This document shows positions 14,170 through 25,858 of a stretch of DNA of 64,000 bases, piece after piece. The notes beneath the pieces were generated by a model. That model made no database searches. It was not told the origin of the DNA and saw only the letters and a list, made by a program, of their open reading frames with translations. The stretch is from Lyophyllum atratum (taxonomy: Eukaryota > Basidiomycota > Agaricomycetes > Agaricales > Lyophyllaceae): the NCBI GenBank assembly GCA_014905825.1, contig JACGCN010000081.1:1-64000 (forward strand). Reading direction: 5' to 3'. The translations under genes were made by a program, and so were the position numbers. Numbering within the stretch: the stretch's first letter is position 1; every line of letters begins with the position of its first letter.

Positions 14170-16611
14170 ATGTCTGCACTGCTTCCCCCCCGGTCTCCGC
14201 TTGCTAGAGTGCAGCTCATCGCTACCACTGCCTATTGGACCGTGGTTAACCATGTGAGAAAACATGTAGGCGTCGGTATAGTCTGCGCAGTCGCATATTT
14301 CGACCCGTACGATCCTCTTTACCTCGCTAAACATGCTAAGATCTCACGAGGACAATCCAGAGGAAACTGGAGCGTTGATCTTCAGGCTGGTTCCAACTTT
14401 GGATACAGACCTATGCTGTTCGTGCTGTTGATGGCTGGTCTGGGTGCCATGGTCCTCCAGGTAAGCTTCTAGTGCATACCCGAGGTCACATCGGGATTCA
14501 CCTGACAATCACAAATTTAAAAGACGTTGGCCTGTAAACTTGGCTGTGTGACAGGCCTCGGTGAACCTTTACAACTGACGTTATCAAGTCCTGAACTAAC
14601 CATAGAAACAGATCTCGCGTCTCATTGTCGCCTCCTCCTGCACGACAGACCAAAGCATCCTCGTCTTGTTCGATATGCGGTGTTATATCCTCTCTACGTG
14701 CTTTCTGAGATCGCCATCATTTCTACAGACTTGGCGGAACTGCTGGGCTCTGCTATCGGTCTCTGCCTCATCTTTCCCAAACTGCCGCTATGGGCGGGCG
14801 TCGTCCTAACCGCTGCAGATGTGCTCATATTCTTGGCCTTCGCTGACCCTTCTCGGGGACAAGGTCGCCCTGTCAGGGTCTTCGAATTCATCGTCATAGC
14901 CCTTGTTAGTCTCGCCGTTTTCGTATGTTTTCTGTATAAACCTTTAACACGCCCAAGGTCTTTGCTGTCTTGGCTTGCTTTATTGTGCTTCTCGTCAAGG
15001 TAAAGCCTTACTGGCCTGATGTTTTTCTCGGCTATCTTCCGTCGAAAGGCCTCTTCCAATCAGAACCAGATGCGGTTTATTCTGGTAATGCTACCCAGAA
15101 TTACATTTTTCCATCTAAATACTGATGTACCCCGATTGTGCAGCTGTTGGGATCCTAGGCGCCACCGTCATGCCACATGCGCTCTTCCTAGGGTCGTCGC
15201 TCGCCACGCAAGATCGTGTTTCACTTGCCCTACCCGAGGCCCCCAGCCTCCCTGGACCTACAGTCCCACGCACCCTGCAGTCGCGAGTGCGCGCGATTTT
15301 TGCTCCACTGTTTCAAGTCACCCGAGCGGAACGAGTTGCAGCCTCGAAGGACTACCGCACCAGGTATGGCGAGCGCGAGAACAACTCCCTCACGTTCATC
15401 CGGCAGCACCTGGCCCATGGCATCGTCGACGTCATTACCAGTCTCTTGGGCTTGGCTGTCCCAATTAATTCTGCGTCAGTGCATTTCCTCAAACTATATT
15501 GCGATCCTCATTGACGCGGTGCTCATCCTGGAAGAATCCTTATTCTTGCCGCAACTGTGTTCTTTTCCGCGCCTGGCGCTGAAGCGGAGGAAAGTCCTAG
15601 GGGTCCTGCTGGGCTGTTCGAAGCACATGATCTTATCACGGCGAAAGTAGGAACAGGTATACCCACATGCTTCCTCCCTAGCCTGTATTTTTTTGCTCAC
15701 GTTGTTCTACCAATAGGCGCAGCCTTCGTTTTCGCGCTGGCACTTGTATGCGCTGGGCAGACGTCGAGCATAACCGCTACACTTGCTGGGCAAATTGTGT
15801 CTGAAGGGTTTATCGAATGGAGAGTTTCGGTATGCATGGGCGTGCTACTTCTTACGCCTTGATTGCCTGACAGAAAAACTAGCCCTTCTTACGTCGACTT
15901 ATAACGAGGCTTATAAGCCTTATCCCGTCGGTCGTTGTAGCTGTAGCCGTCGGACGAGAAGGCATCAACACACTCTTGGTTGCTTCCCAAGTAGCGCTCT
16001 CCGTTGTTCTGCCCTTCATCGCTTTCCCCCTCATCTACCTCACCTCTTCTGAAGTTGTGATGCGGGTCCGAAAGCCCATCCGACAGCTCGTGGAAACGGA
16101 CGAGGCGTCCATTCATCAAGTTGAGGAAGCACCGAGCTTGGGCGATAAGCCATTAGCAGAGAAGGTCGAGACGTCCTCTAATATGGATCCGCCGTCCTGC
16201 GGGAGAAAGCTCGCTACGCAATCCGAATCATTTGCGCAAGGCTAAGTATGTACTCGATAACGAGTGATATCATTGAATTTTTTTACACAAATCGATAGCC
16301 ATACAGTAGAACAATAATATAGCCAAGTTCCAGGTGCAAAGCATCAAAATTGAACGCGCTTCAGACGATATACACCTCGAGACAAGTTTCAGTGGCTTTT
16401 GCGAAAACGGAATTTGTATCTGTTTGTCCCCCTGTTCAGCCCTTAGAGACGATTGCTCGCTTCGCTCGCAATTATCGCCCACGAGACAATCGACTTCAGC
16501 AATGGCCGTATTCTTTCTTGTGTCGCGTACGCGATCTGGTGCATTGTGCTGGTGGCCAACATGTACGCCATTGTAATGCTGGGGAAGAGGGATCCGGAGG
16601 AAAAAGAGTGA
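14170..16611 (+). CDS. NRAMP-family divalent metal (Mn2+/Fe2+) transporter, Smf type
   Basis: Proton-coupled divalent metal importer. Exons resolved: 14170-14306, 14361-14460, 14524-14560, 14612-14922, 14958-15084, 15144-15474, 15535-15656, 15717-15829, 15883 to about 16245, and 16447-16611. The TM1 metal-binding motif (FDPGNWSVDLQAG, with Asp, Gly and Asn) and the TM6 motif (GATVMPHALFLGS, Met-Pro-His) are both intact, so transport is expected. Later spans include VFALALVCAGQTSSITATLA and WCIVLVANMYAIVML near the C-terminus. The join between the ninth and tenth exons is unresolved: the best donor (GTATGT, 16246) follows an in-frame TAA, so either an earlier donor is used or a base is wrong. 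The start Met sits just 5' of a C run; an upstream ATG at 14102 is out of frame by one base. Confidence 0.9.
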
Positions 16612-17187
16612 AGAACCAGATATATTTATCTGATTTATATAAAGTGTCCGAGAACATTCGTTGTAGGTTATAATATAGCAGAGATGGTTTCATTTAGATT
16701 TAGCAGAGGACGAGACGAGTGTCCGGACGTCAGAGCTAGTGAGTACGAGGGATATACAGAAGGAAAGGGGTGGCAATGGAGGGGTAACTATTCCACGCAG
16801 TGACAAGAGCAATAGAAAAAAATGTCCAGTCAACTAAGACGGGTAGATAAGGGGTCGCAAGCAGGAAAAAGAATGACGCGGCCATGGAAGTATGAAAAGT
16901 AGATAAAGACAGATATTCTGAGCGAGATCACGTCCGTCGCTGGGCCAAGTATACATAAGACAAGGCGGTACGGAACGAGATACATCGAAAGATGCCCGGC
17001 GTGACAGAGGTTCCAAGGTGTCGGAAATGCATGAGTGCCACATATGACGGAAGTTACTGAGGAGCCGGGCGAGAGCTGTGCGTTGCCTGAAAGAAAAGAT
17101 TAGACATGCGGAAAAACAATAAGGACAAGAAAAGAAGCACTCACACAGGAGAAAAATTCTAAGCAGCTGATTAGTGGAGTATCATTG
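16612..17187. other. Convergent intergenic region NRAMP/C2H2 factor
   Basis: 576 bp between two convergent genes. Short random frames only; no RNA gene or repeat recognised. Confidence 0.4.
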
Positions 17188-18229
17188 TCACTTGACGTCA
17201 TGGCAATCGCATGCGCCGGCCTTGCCAACGTGGCCCTTGCCGCAAGAGTCGCACCATCCTCGTGGGCCCTTCTCCACGCCAATGGACACTTTGGACGACC
17301 CAGAGTGGTGTGAGGTGGCGTCCGAATCGTCACGATGGATGCTGACGAGATGACGGCCTAAATCATGCTTGCGGCTGAAGGAACGACCACACGATGGGTG
17401 AGAGCAAACATGGGGCTTGAGCCTGTTCGGGTCATGCGTCGCCATGTGCGTCTTCAAGTTGTAGGCTCGAGCGAAGGCTGTCAAGGACATCAACATCAGT
17501 TCCTAAAAATATGTGAATAAACATACCTCGAGGACAAGCAGTACATTTGTACTTCTTACGCGGGTCACATTTGCTGAGAAGCTCCTCGCTCAGGCGCGGA
17601 GTGGACGGCGCAACGGATGAGATGTGCGACGGAGAGATAGTCGACTGCGCAAGCCGGGGGTCAAACCCCAGCTGGCTGTAGAAGTCCGACGATATGGAAT
17701 TGCGTTTGGAAGGGGGGCCGTAGTCAGAGAAGCTGGTTCTTGAGATGTAGGGCTTCTCGAAAGCTTTCGCAGGCGGACTGCGAGGCGGAGTAGGTGGCAG
17801 TGGCCCGAACGAAGTGGGGTCCGAAGTACCATCCAAGACTGAAAGGGGCGACGCGCTGCTGAAGTCGTCGACGCGGATGCGTTGAAAGTCCATCTCGTCG
17901 AGGGAGAAGGAGTAGTCGGTCTGAGGCGAGTGGAATGGCTCAGAGTAGAAAGACAAGGTGTCTTGGGCAGAGGATTCGGAGGAAAGAGTTATAGAAGAAG
18001 GTGGGCCGCAAGTAGGAATGATCTGGGAGAACGCGCTGTTCACTTGGGTAACCTCAAGCTCGAGGAGATCAAGCTGATCAAGTTCGTATTCAAAGCAGTC
18101 GATAGAAGGGGCTGCAAGGTCGGCTGGTGAGTGAAACGACGAGAAATCAAGGCCGTAAGCTTGCTGCTTGCGGTCGTTGTAAATGTCAAAGAGGGCAGGA
18201 TACTGCGAGGAGTGTGACTGGTCAAACAT
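17188..18229 (-). CDS. C2H2 zinc finger transcription factor
   Basis: Probable DNA-binding regulator of unknown target. Two exons, 18229-17527 and 17477-17188, total 330 residues. The long N-terminal part is Ser/Pro/Asp-rich (activation-domain-like) and includes a Pro-directed stretch FGPLPPTPPRSPP. Near residue 227 begins the finger region: YKCTACPRAFARAYNLKTHM with a following His (first finger, split by the intron), then HVCSHPSCGRSFSRKHDLGR ending HLVSIH (second finger). This two-finger layout resembles fungal developmental or nutrient regulators, but I cannot assign an orthologue. The C-terminus carries an extra Cys-rich tail (WCDSCGKG, then ACDCHDVK) that might bind metal. Start chosen at the first ATG of the open exon. 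Confidence 0.85.
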
Positions 18230-18755
18230 TGCGCTGAATGGCTGCGGACGGGTCTTTAATAGGAGGAGTCAGTGGAGATGGAGGTTGAAAGCAAAAGCTG
18301 TGAGTCCAATCTCAGACTCCCATATAGCCGTGCTGCGCATTTTACGTAATGCTCCTTGGACGCGTAAGCGACATTACTCCTGCCGCATGGATACCTGCAC
18401 TGCCTCCCAGCATGGCCATCTCTCTCCGACAGCCTGACCTTGTATCGATCTGTCTCCGTATGCATATGTACTTCGTGGCCCTCGTCACCTCCAACGTGTA
18501 CCCAACGATCGCAAACTCATGCCATTGTGGGTCCCGATCCAAGAACTCCTTGCGCTGCTGCAAATGACATTCGCGACTCTCTCTTCGATCTCACCTTGTC
18601 TTCTTCACACCAACTCGGGTGTCTAGGCGTCTGAGGTTTGATGCAACAGTTGACATCTCCGTCGAGCAAGGACGAACTGAACCACCCCAGTTTCAACTTC
18701 TGATCTGAGGATCGGCGGCATCGATGACGACTACCGCACCAATTGGGTAAATACG
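18230..18755. other. Intergenic region between C2H2 factor and tRNA-Lys
   Basis: 526 bp, promoter side of the zinc finger gene. Short overlapping frames on both strands, none with recognisable domains. Confidence 0.4.
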
Positions 18756-18855
18756 GCCCGCCTAGCTCAATCGGATAGAGCGTCAGACTCTTAAGGCGGG
18801 TTACATCACTTCCTCGGTGATCTGAAGGCTGCGAGTTCGACCCTCGCGGTGGGCT
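18756..18855 (+). tRNA. tRNA-Lys (CTT) with intron
   Basis: Full cloverleaf by eye: acceptor GCCCGCC pairs with GGTGGGC, D stem GCTC/GAGC, anticodon stem TCAGA/TCTGA, T arm GCGAG-TTCGACC-CTCGC. The anticodon loop reads CT-CTT-A, with anticodon CTT at 18790-18792. A 26-base intron (18794-18819) sits one base 3' of the anticodon, the canonical nuclear tRNA intron site. Confidence 0.95.
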
Positions 18856-19351
18856 ACTTACGTTTTGGATTTAGGTATCTACTCTTTTTTCGGCCGCCGA
18901 AAGTTGACATATGACTCTGAGCGCCCAGCGCTGGTCCTCGGTCTCAAGTTTCAACCCATGGCCGACGGAATACGCGGCGCCGGAAAGACGCGTACGATGC
19001 ATTTTATCCCATCCGAGCGGTGTTAGGTAGGCTCGACACCAGCCGCTACGGATATGGAACACTGTTGGCCTGTAATCATCACCATAAATATCCTCCTGGG
19101 TCCTCACACAATCCAAAAACAGAACTCCCAATTTTTCTGATTCGACATCGCGCTCTCTCCCTCAGATTCAACATCGCGATCACTATCAAGACGTCGACGA
19201 TTGATTCGAGTCTAGGTATTAGGTACTACCGTATATGACGGTATGACCATTGAATATTGATTGGTTGGCCGAGATCGGAAAGTCCCGGAGACCAGGAGAT
19301 CTGTAGACTGTGACTCAACCAGCTTGGACGACGCCAAAAAGTTGAATACGT
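18856..19351. other. Spacer between the two inverted tRNA-Lys genes
   Basis: 496 bp. A minus-strand frame of 86 codons (18871-19131) lies here, but it has no recognisable family and no supporting splice structure, so I do not call a gene. Confidence 0.4.
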
Positions 19352-19452
19352 AGCCCACCGCGAGGGTCGAACTCGCAGCCTTCAGATCACAGTGATCAGT
19401 CACCCGACCTTCCGTAAAAGTCTGACGCTCTAGCCAATTGAGCTAGGCGGGC
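19352..19452 (-). tRNA. tRNA-Lys (TTT) with intron
   Basis: Reverse strand cloverleaf nearly identical to the tRNA at 18756 (same acceptor, anticodon stem and T arm). The anticodon loop reads CT-TTT-A, anticodon TTT at 19418-19416. The intron after position 37 is about 27 bases and differs completely in sequence from that of the CTT gene. D loop differs slightly (AATTGGCTA). Confidence 0.95.
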
Positions 19453-19707
19453 GATATTACACATTATTTTGCAGAAACTACGACGGGGAGTCCGTTGAGG
19501 ACGAAGAAATTTATATTGATACAACAACAAGTACATCGACAGCAAGTTCTACAGTAATCAAGCCGAAGAGACGCAACGAATATTGGACAAAGATTAGACG
19601 CCCACCCTAAAAGCCAAAAAGCACGTCCAGCATCCGACCAGTAACGACATTTAGAAGCGATTACACACCTATGCACGACTTTTTTCTGTCGTTCGATGAG
19701 TATCAGT

Positions 19708-22460
<2,753 letters not shown>

Positions 22461-22576
22461 TATGGGTAAGAATAAGGTATGAGAGAAGATCAACCATTCA
22501 GGGCACTGATAATGAGGTTTAGGGCGGGTCGTTACGCGTAGACTGCTCACGTGTGCACTTTCTTTTACCAACTCCC
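22461..22576. promoter_or_regulatory. Bidirectional MCM5/PARG promoter with an MCB-like element
   Basis: Only 116 bp separate the two start codons. ACGCGT (22534-22539) matches the MluI cell-cycle box recognised by MBF-type factors that drive G1/S replication genes in fungi. A GGGCGGGT stretch lies just left of it. Function is inferred from motif and position. Confidence 0.55.
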
Positions 22577-23953
22577 ATGGCTGCATCGTATACCCTGCCC
22601 TCTCATCCATCTCTGACATCCCTTGACCCCCTCGGCATCACTGATTCTGAAATTCCAACTGTATGGGAAGTGATATCCTCCAGCATATTGTCTTTCCGTC
22701 CCAAATCCACGCTGTCGCAGCTTCCCAATTTAATTGAAGACCTTGCCTACTCTATTCATGGAAACGGAAATGTCGATACCTCATTTCTGCGTCATTTTAT
22801 ACTCTCCCACTTTCCCGATCCATTGGAGGATCCTCCACAGATAATTCTGAGCGAAATTCTGGAACATGCTCTCGCGCTGCCCACCTTGTTCCCAGAGCAC
22901 GAAATGTCTACTCTCGGCCCATCACACCCAGTCGAAACGTTGACACTGCAACACATGAAATCTCTCGTTGCACATCAGTTATTGGGAACGCTTACCCCTC
23001 CAAAGGGTAATGCATGGGGATGCACCTTTCTATGTTGGTATTCGGAGCCCCAACCCCTCCGCAATGCAGTCAACGGATACCTTATGACCATCTTTCACTT
23101 TTTTCTCCTCCCGCAGCTCACAACTCCTTCAATTCATTATCAATATCACGATACGAAGAGTCTGCAGCTCGAATTGGCTCAGGAGTCGTGGCAGACTTGC
23201 GAGGCACTTCTATTTGATCACCTCATAATCGAATCTACTTCTGCAACAAACGTCAGATTTCCCCACGACACCTTAAAATGCATGCTCATTGCCTCGAACA
23301 AGTCGCCGGGCTTTGGTGCGTCGTGTACACAAGAGGAGCTTATTACCGGGGCTTGCCCAGCTTTGCTCCCGCTGGGAGCACTGTCCGTCTCCCCACCTAT
23401 GCCCGATGATGCAGTATTATTGGCGCAGAGGATCAGGCCGCTAAGCGCATGGAAGGGGCGGGGCAGAGATGCTCAAACAACGGAATTTGTGGAAATAGAC
23501 AAGGAGTATACATTTCTTCTTCTCGACGCCCTAGAGCTCGACTACAAGGATCCCCTCGTCCCGTTACTGGACTTGTCCCAGCAAAATCTCATCCGAGAGC
23601 TGACGAAGGCTTATACGGGCTTCTATGCTCTTTTCACGCGTGATATAACAGATATCGCTTCACCCTTGTGGGGTGCAGGTGCATTTGGGGGTGATCCCAT
23701 CATCAAGTCTATCATGTTGGCTATGGCGGGTGCACGCGCGGGGGTAAAGGTGTGGCTCTCGGTGGACGAAGCCCAAACCTTCCAGGACGCAGACGCTCGT
23801 GCTAGCGTACCGTCAGACCCCAAAGTTATTGACGTGTTGAGAGCTTTGAAACGGAAATGTGCAGAGATGACTGTCGCGCAGGCTTGGACGAAGCTGATGA
23901 CAGACGAAGCTAGAGGCTGTTTGGATGGAAAAGATTTTGCAGAGATATTGTAA
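22577..23953 (+). CDS. Poly(ADP-ribose) glycohydrolase (PARG) family protein
   Basis: PARG removes poly(ADP-ribose) from proteins. This is a single-exon gene of 458 residues, starting at the ATG that gives MAASYTLPSH. The catalytic loop reads GFGASCTQEELI (about residues 245-256): the paired acidic residues E253-E254 after Gln match the QEE signature, while the glycine-rich part is degenerate compared with the animal GGG. The downstream block LWGAGAFGGDPIIKSIMLA (from about residue 364) matches the WGCGAFGGD motif, and NLIRELTKAYTGFYALF precedes it as in animal PARG. The N-terminal helical accessory region is also recognisable (MKSLVAHQLLGTL). A GTAATG-like donor at 23007 could suggest an intron, but splicing there gives a stop and removes conserved sequence. 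Confidence 0.88.
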   Translation: MAASYTLPSHPSLTSLDPLGITDSEIPTVWEVISSSILSFRPKSTLSQLPNLIEDLAYSIHGNGNVDTSFLRHFILSHFPDPLEDPPQIILSEILEHALALPTLFPEHEMSTLGPSHPVETLTLQHMKSLVAHQLLGTLTPPKGNAWGCTFLCWYSEPQPLRNAVNGYLMTIFHFFLLPQLTTPSIHYQYHDTKSLQLELAQESWQTCEALLFDHLIIESTSATNVRFPHDTLKCMLIASNKSPGFGASCTQEELITGACPALLPLGALSVSPPMPDDAVLLAQRIRPLSAWKGRGRDAQTTEFVEIDKEYTFLLLDALELDYKDPLVPLLDLSQQNLIRELTKAYTGFYALFTRDITDIASPLWGAGAFGGDPIIKSIMLAMAGARAGVKVWLSVDEAQTFQDADARASVPSDPKVIDVLRALKRKCAEMTVAQAWTKLMTDEARGCLDGKDFAEIL

Positions 23954-24065
23954 CAGATGCCACAGATTCATTAACTATGTCGAGGAATGTGGAATGAAGT
24001 AAGGCTCAGTGAGAACGAGAGGTGCAGGTATGATACAGAGAGCGATGTGTTACAGGACAAAAAAA

Positions 24066-25469
24066 CTAATGGTGGCGATCCCAATCACCAGGCGCACCCT
24101 GCCGGCCCATTCCCCTCCTTCGTCCCCCGCCTCTATCCTCTCGCCCTGCCGTCAAAAGGATATGCTTGTCCACGAGCTGCGATAGATAGCAAGTCAGCGG
24201 TACATACAGAATCCTTACATAGTAAAAAAGCATACATCGTTCAAAATGTTGGCCGACTTCGTGAGTGACGATAGGACGGATGTCAGTTGGACGTCCGCGT
24301 ACTCCTATTATAGATGCATTAGTGAAAGAATATGGAAGTGAGCTTATATTGACTCGCCGTTGTGAACTCCTCACGAAACGCCTTGTTCTCAGTGGCTGGC
24401 AAGGACGCGATTAGCGCTGAAAGAGAACGCAATGTCGCGTGGTCTTTCGGGGCTTCGCCTATAATGTTTCATCAAAAACAAGAAGCCCGATGTACTGCGT
24501 TGTAGAATACCTGCAATCACGTCTGTGATATATTTCACCAGAACCAAAATACGCTCCTGCAGCATCTTGACCGCGGAGCGTTGTGTTTGCAGATGTGATT
24601 CCACTGAGGTTGTCATACAGATGAATCAACATACGTTGCGTGAGGCAATGCAATGGCTTACAACTGGTCCCGCTTCCACCACCACGAGCTGTCCAATCCA
24701 CGGCGATGCGTTCTGCCTCACCCGTCTCGACATTATAAGGGACCTCGATAAATACCGACCGCGACTTGCGATCCCGTATTTCAATCGAAGGTTCATAGGC
24801 TTTGAACGGCAGAGTTTGGGAGTTGACCGAGCTGGAAGCCATACTGGCGTTGGGCTGAAGAAGCAGTAGGAGTGGTGTAGAGCAATAGCCTGTGAACTAT
24901 TCGGGTATGTTAGTTAGTGGGGCGAGCATATTAGAGGGCAGCTTGCTTGTTCGTGAAGAGCGATATGGCGGCTTGTAGGGTTCGGCGCGACTGTGTACCA
25001 GCCAATGAATTCTAATGAAGGGAATACTTGCTTGTCTGTGGACGATACGCTCAGACACACAGAGATCGAAATTTGTACCCAGTGGCTCACACTGGTCGCG
25101 CCGAGAAACTAGAAATCCATGATCAACCTGCTCTCCGTCTCCTTCAACGGCTAGTTCAAAGGTATTGACGATCTCGACTTCTCGGCCGTTCTGGGTCCCA
25201 AGGAGCGCCCCAAGAACTAATTAAGTATCAGCATGTTACCGTGATAAGATACACACGACGTGCCAAAAGGAGAGGTAGTATTCTTCTGGAGCTTCAATCT
25301 CGTTAGGTGCTCAGAGATGTTCAAAATCGGTAGAGGGTGTCTGATCGATATTCCGTTTGTGTGGGAAGAGCGACGAGGGATATTGAGGTACTTACAAGGA
25401 GAGGGTTAATCCTGAGGTCGTGGTAGACGGAAGAACCACAGAAACTTCGTCTGTGTCCATCGCGCTCAT
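24066..25469 (-). CDS. CSN6: COP9 signalosome complex subunit 6
   Basis: MPN-domain scaffold subunit of the cullin-deneddylating COP9 signalosome. Nine exons: 25469-25396, 25340-25255, 25216-25091, 25035-24947, 24896-24662, 24603-24511, 24458-24358, 24304-24236 and 24176-24066. Blocks: LHPLPILNISEHLTRLKLQ, FLGALLGTQNGREVEIVNTF, FPSLEFIGWYTVAP, GEAERIAVDWTAR and RSAVKMLQERILVLVKY. As expected for CSN6, there is no JAMM metal site (MPN-minus). Two introns begin with GC rather than GT: after 24947 (GCAAGC) and after 24358 (GCGAGT); both are needed to keep frame. The C-terminus becomes Gly/Arg-rich. Convergent with the PARG gene (112 bp between stops). Confidence 0.93.
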
Positions 25470-25858
25470 CGTAGATTGTCGAACTGCTTCAAGAACTCGA
25501 AGATGTCGCGACTGAGGATCAGTAGATTGCTGAGTTCACGTGACAACTACAGACAAGGCAATCATGCAAGTCTCATTGTCAAGACCTTTGAGTCTTTTCA
25601 GTTTCTGTGTTTCATTCCAGAGGTAAGTCCGTTGTATTATTGGTGCGAATGCAAGCAAAACAATGATATATACGTGAAATATGGTAACTATATGTTCATA
25701 TTGAGTACAAATTGAATCCAAATCAAATGCGGTTCGAGGAATAGGGTATACAAAACTTGAACATGACGAGCAACAGATGAGCTGATAGATGAACTCCTTA
25801 AACGCACAACGGGTCAGCCACGCTGAACAAGCAAACCGCGAGTGTATTTACCGATATG
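25470..25858. other. Intergenic region CSN6/Ste20 kinase
   Basis: 389 bp holding the CSN6 promoter and the kinase 3' flank. AT-rich around 25640-25740; no gene seen. Confidence 0.4.

Noticed and set aside
13996..14180. ATG at 14102 as NRAMP start
   Set aside because: That frame meets a stop before the first membrane span; the ATG at 14170 reads directly into the DPGN motif.
18871..19131. 86-codon minus-strand frame between the tRNA genes
   Set aside because: No family similarity, no splice context, and overlaps frames on the other strand; length is within chance.
19464..19676. Downstream minus-strand frame as an extended MCM5 C-terminus
   Set aside because: It would run to the edge of the tRNA-Lys gene and adds a Cys-rich stretch absent from MCM5; a short C-terminus is more likely.
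23007..23115. Possible intron in the PARG gene (GTAATG ... CCGCAG)
   Set aside because: Splicing it gives an early stop and deletes residues that fit the family, so the exon is better read through.
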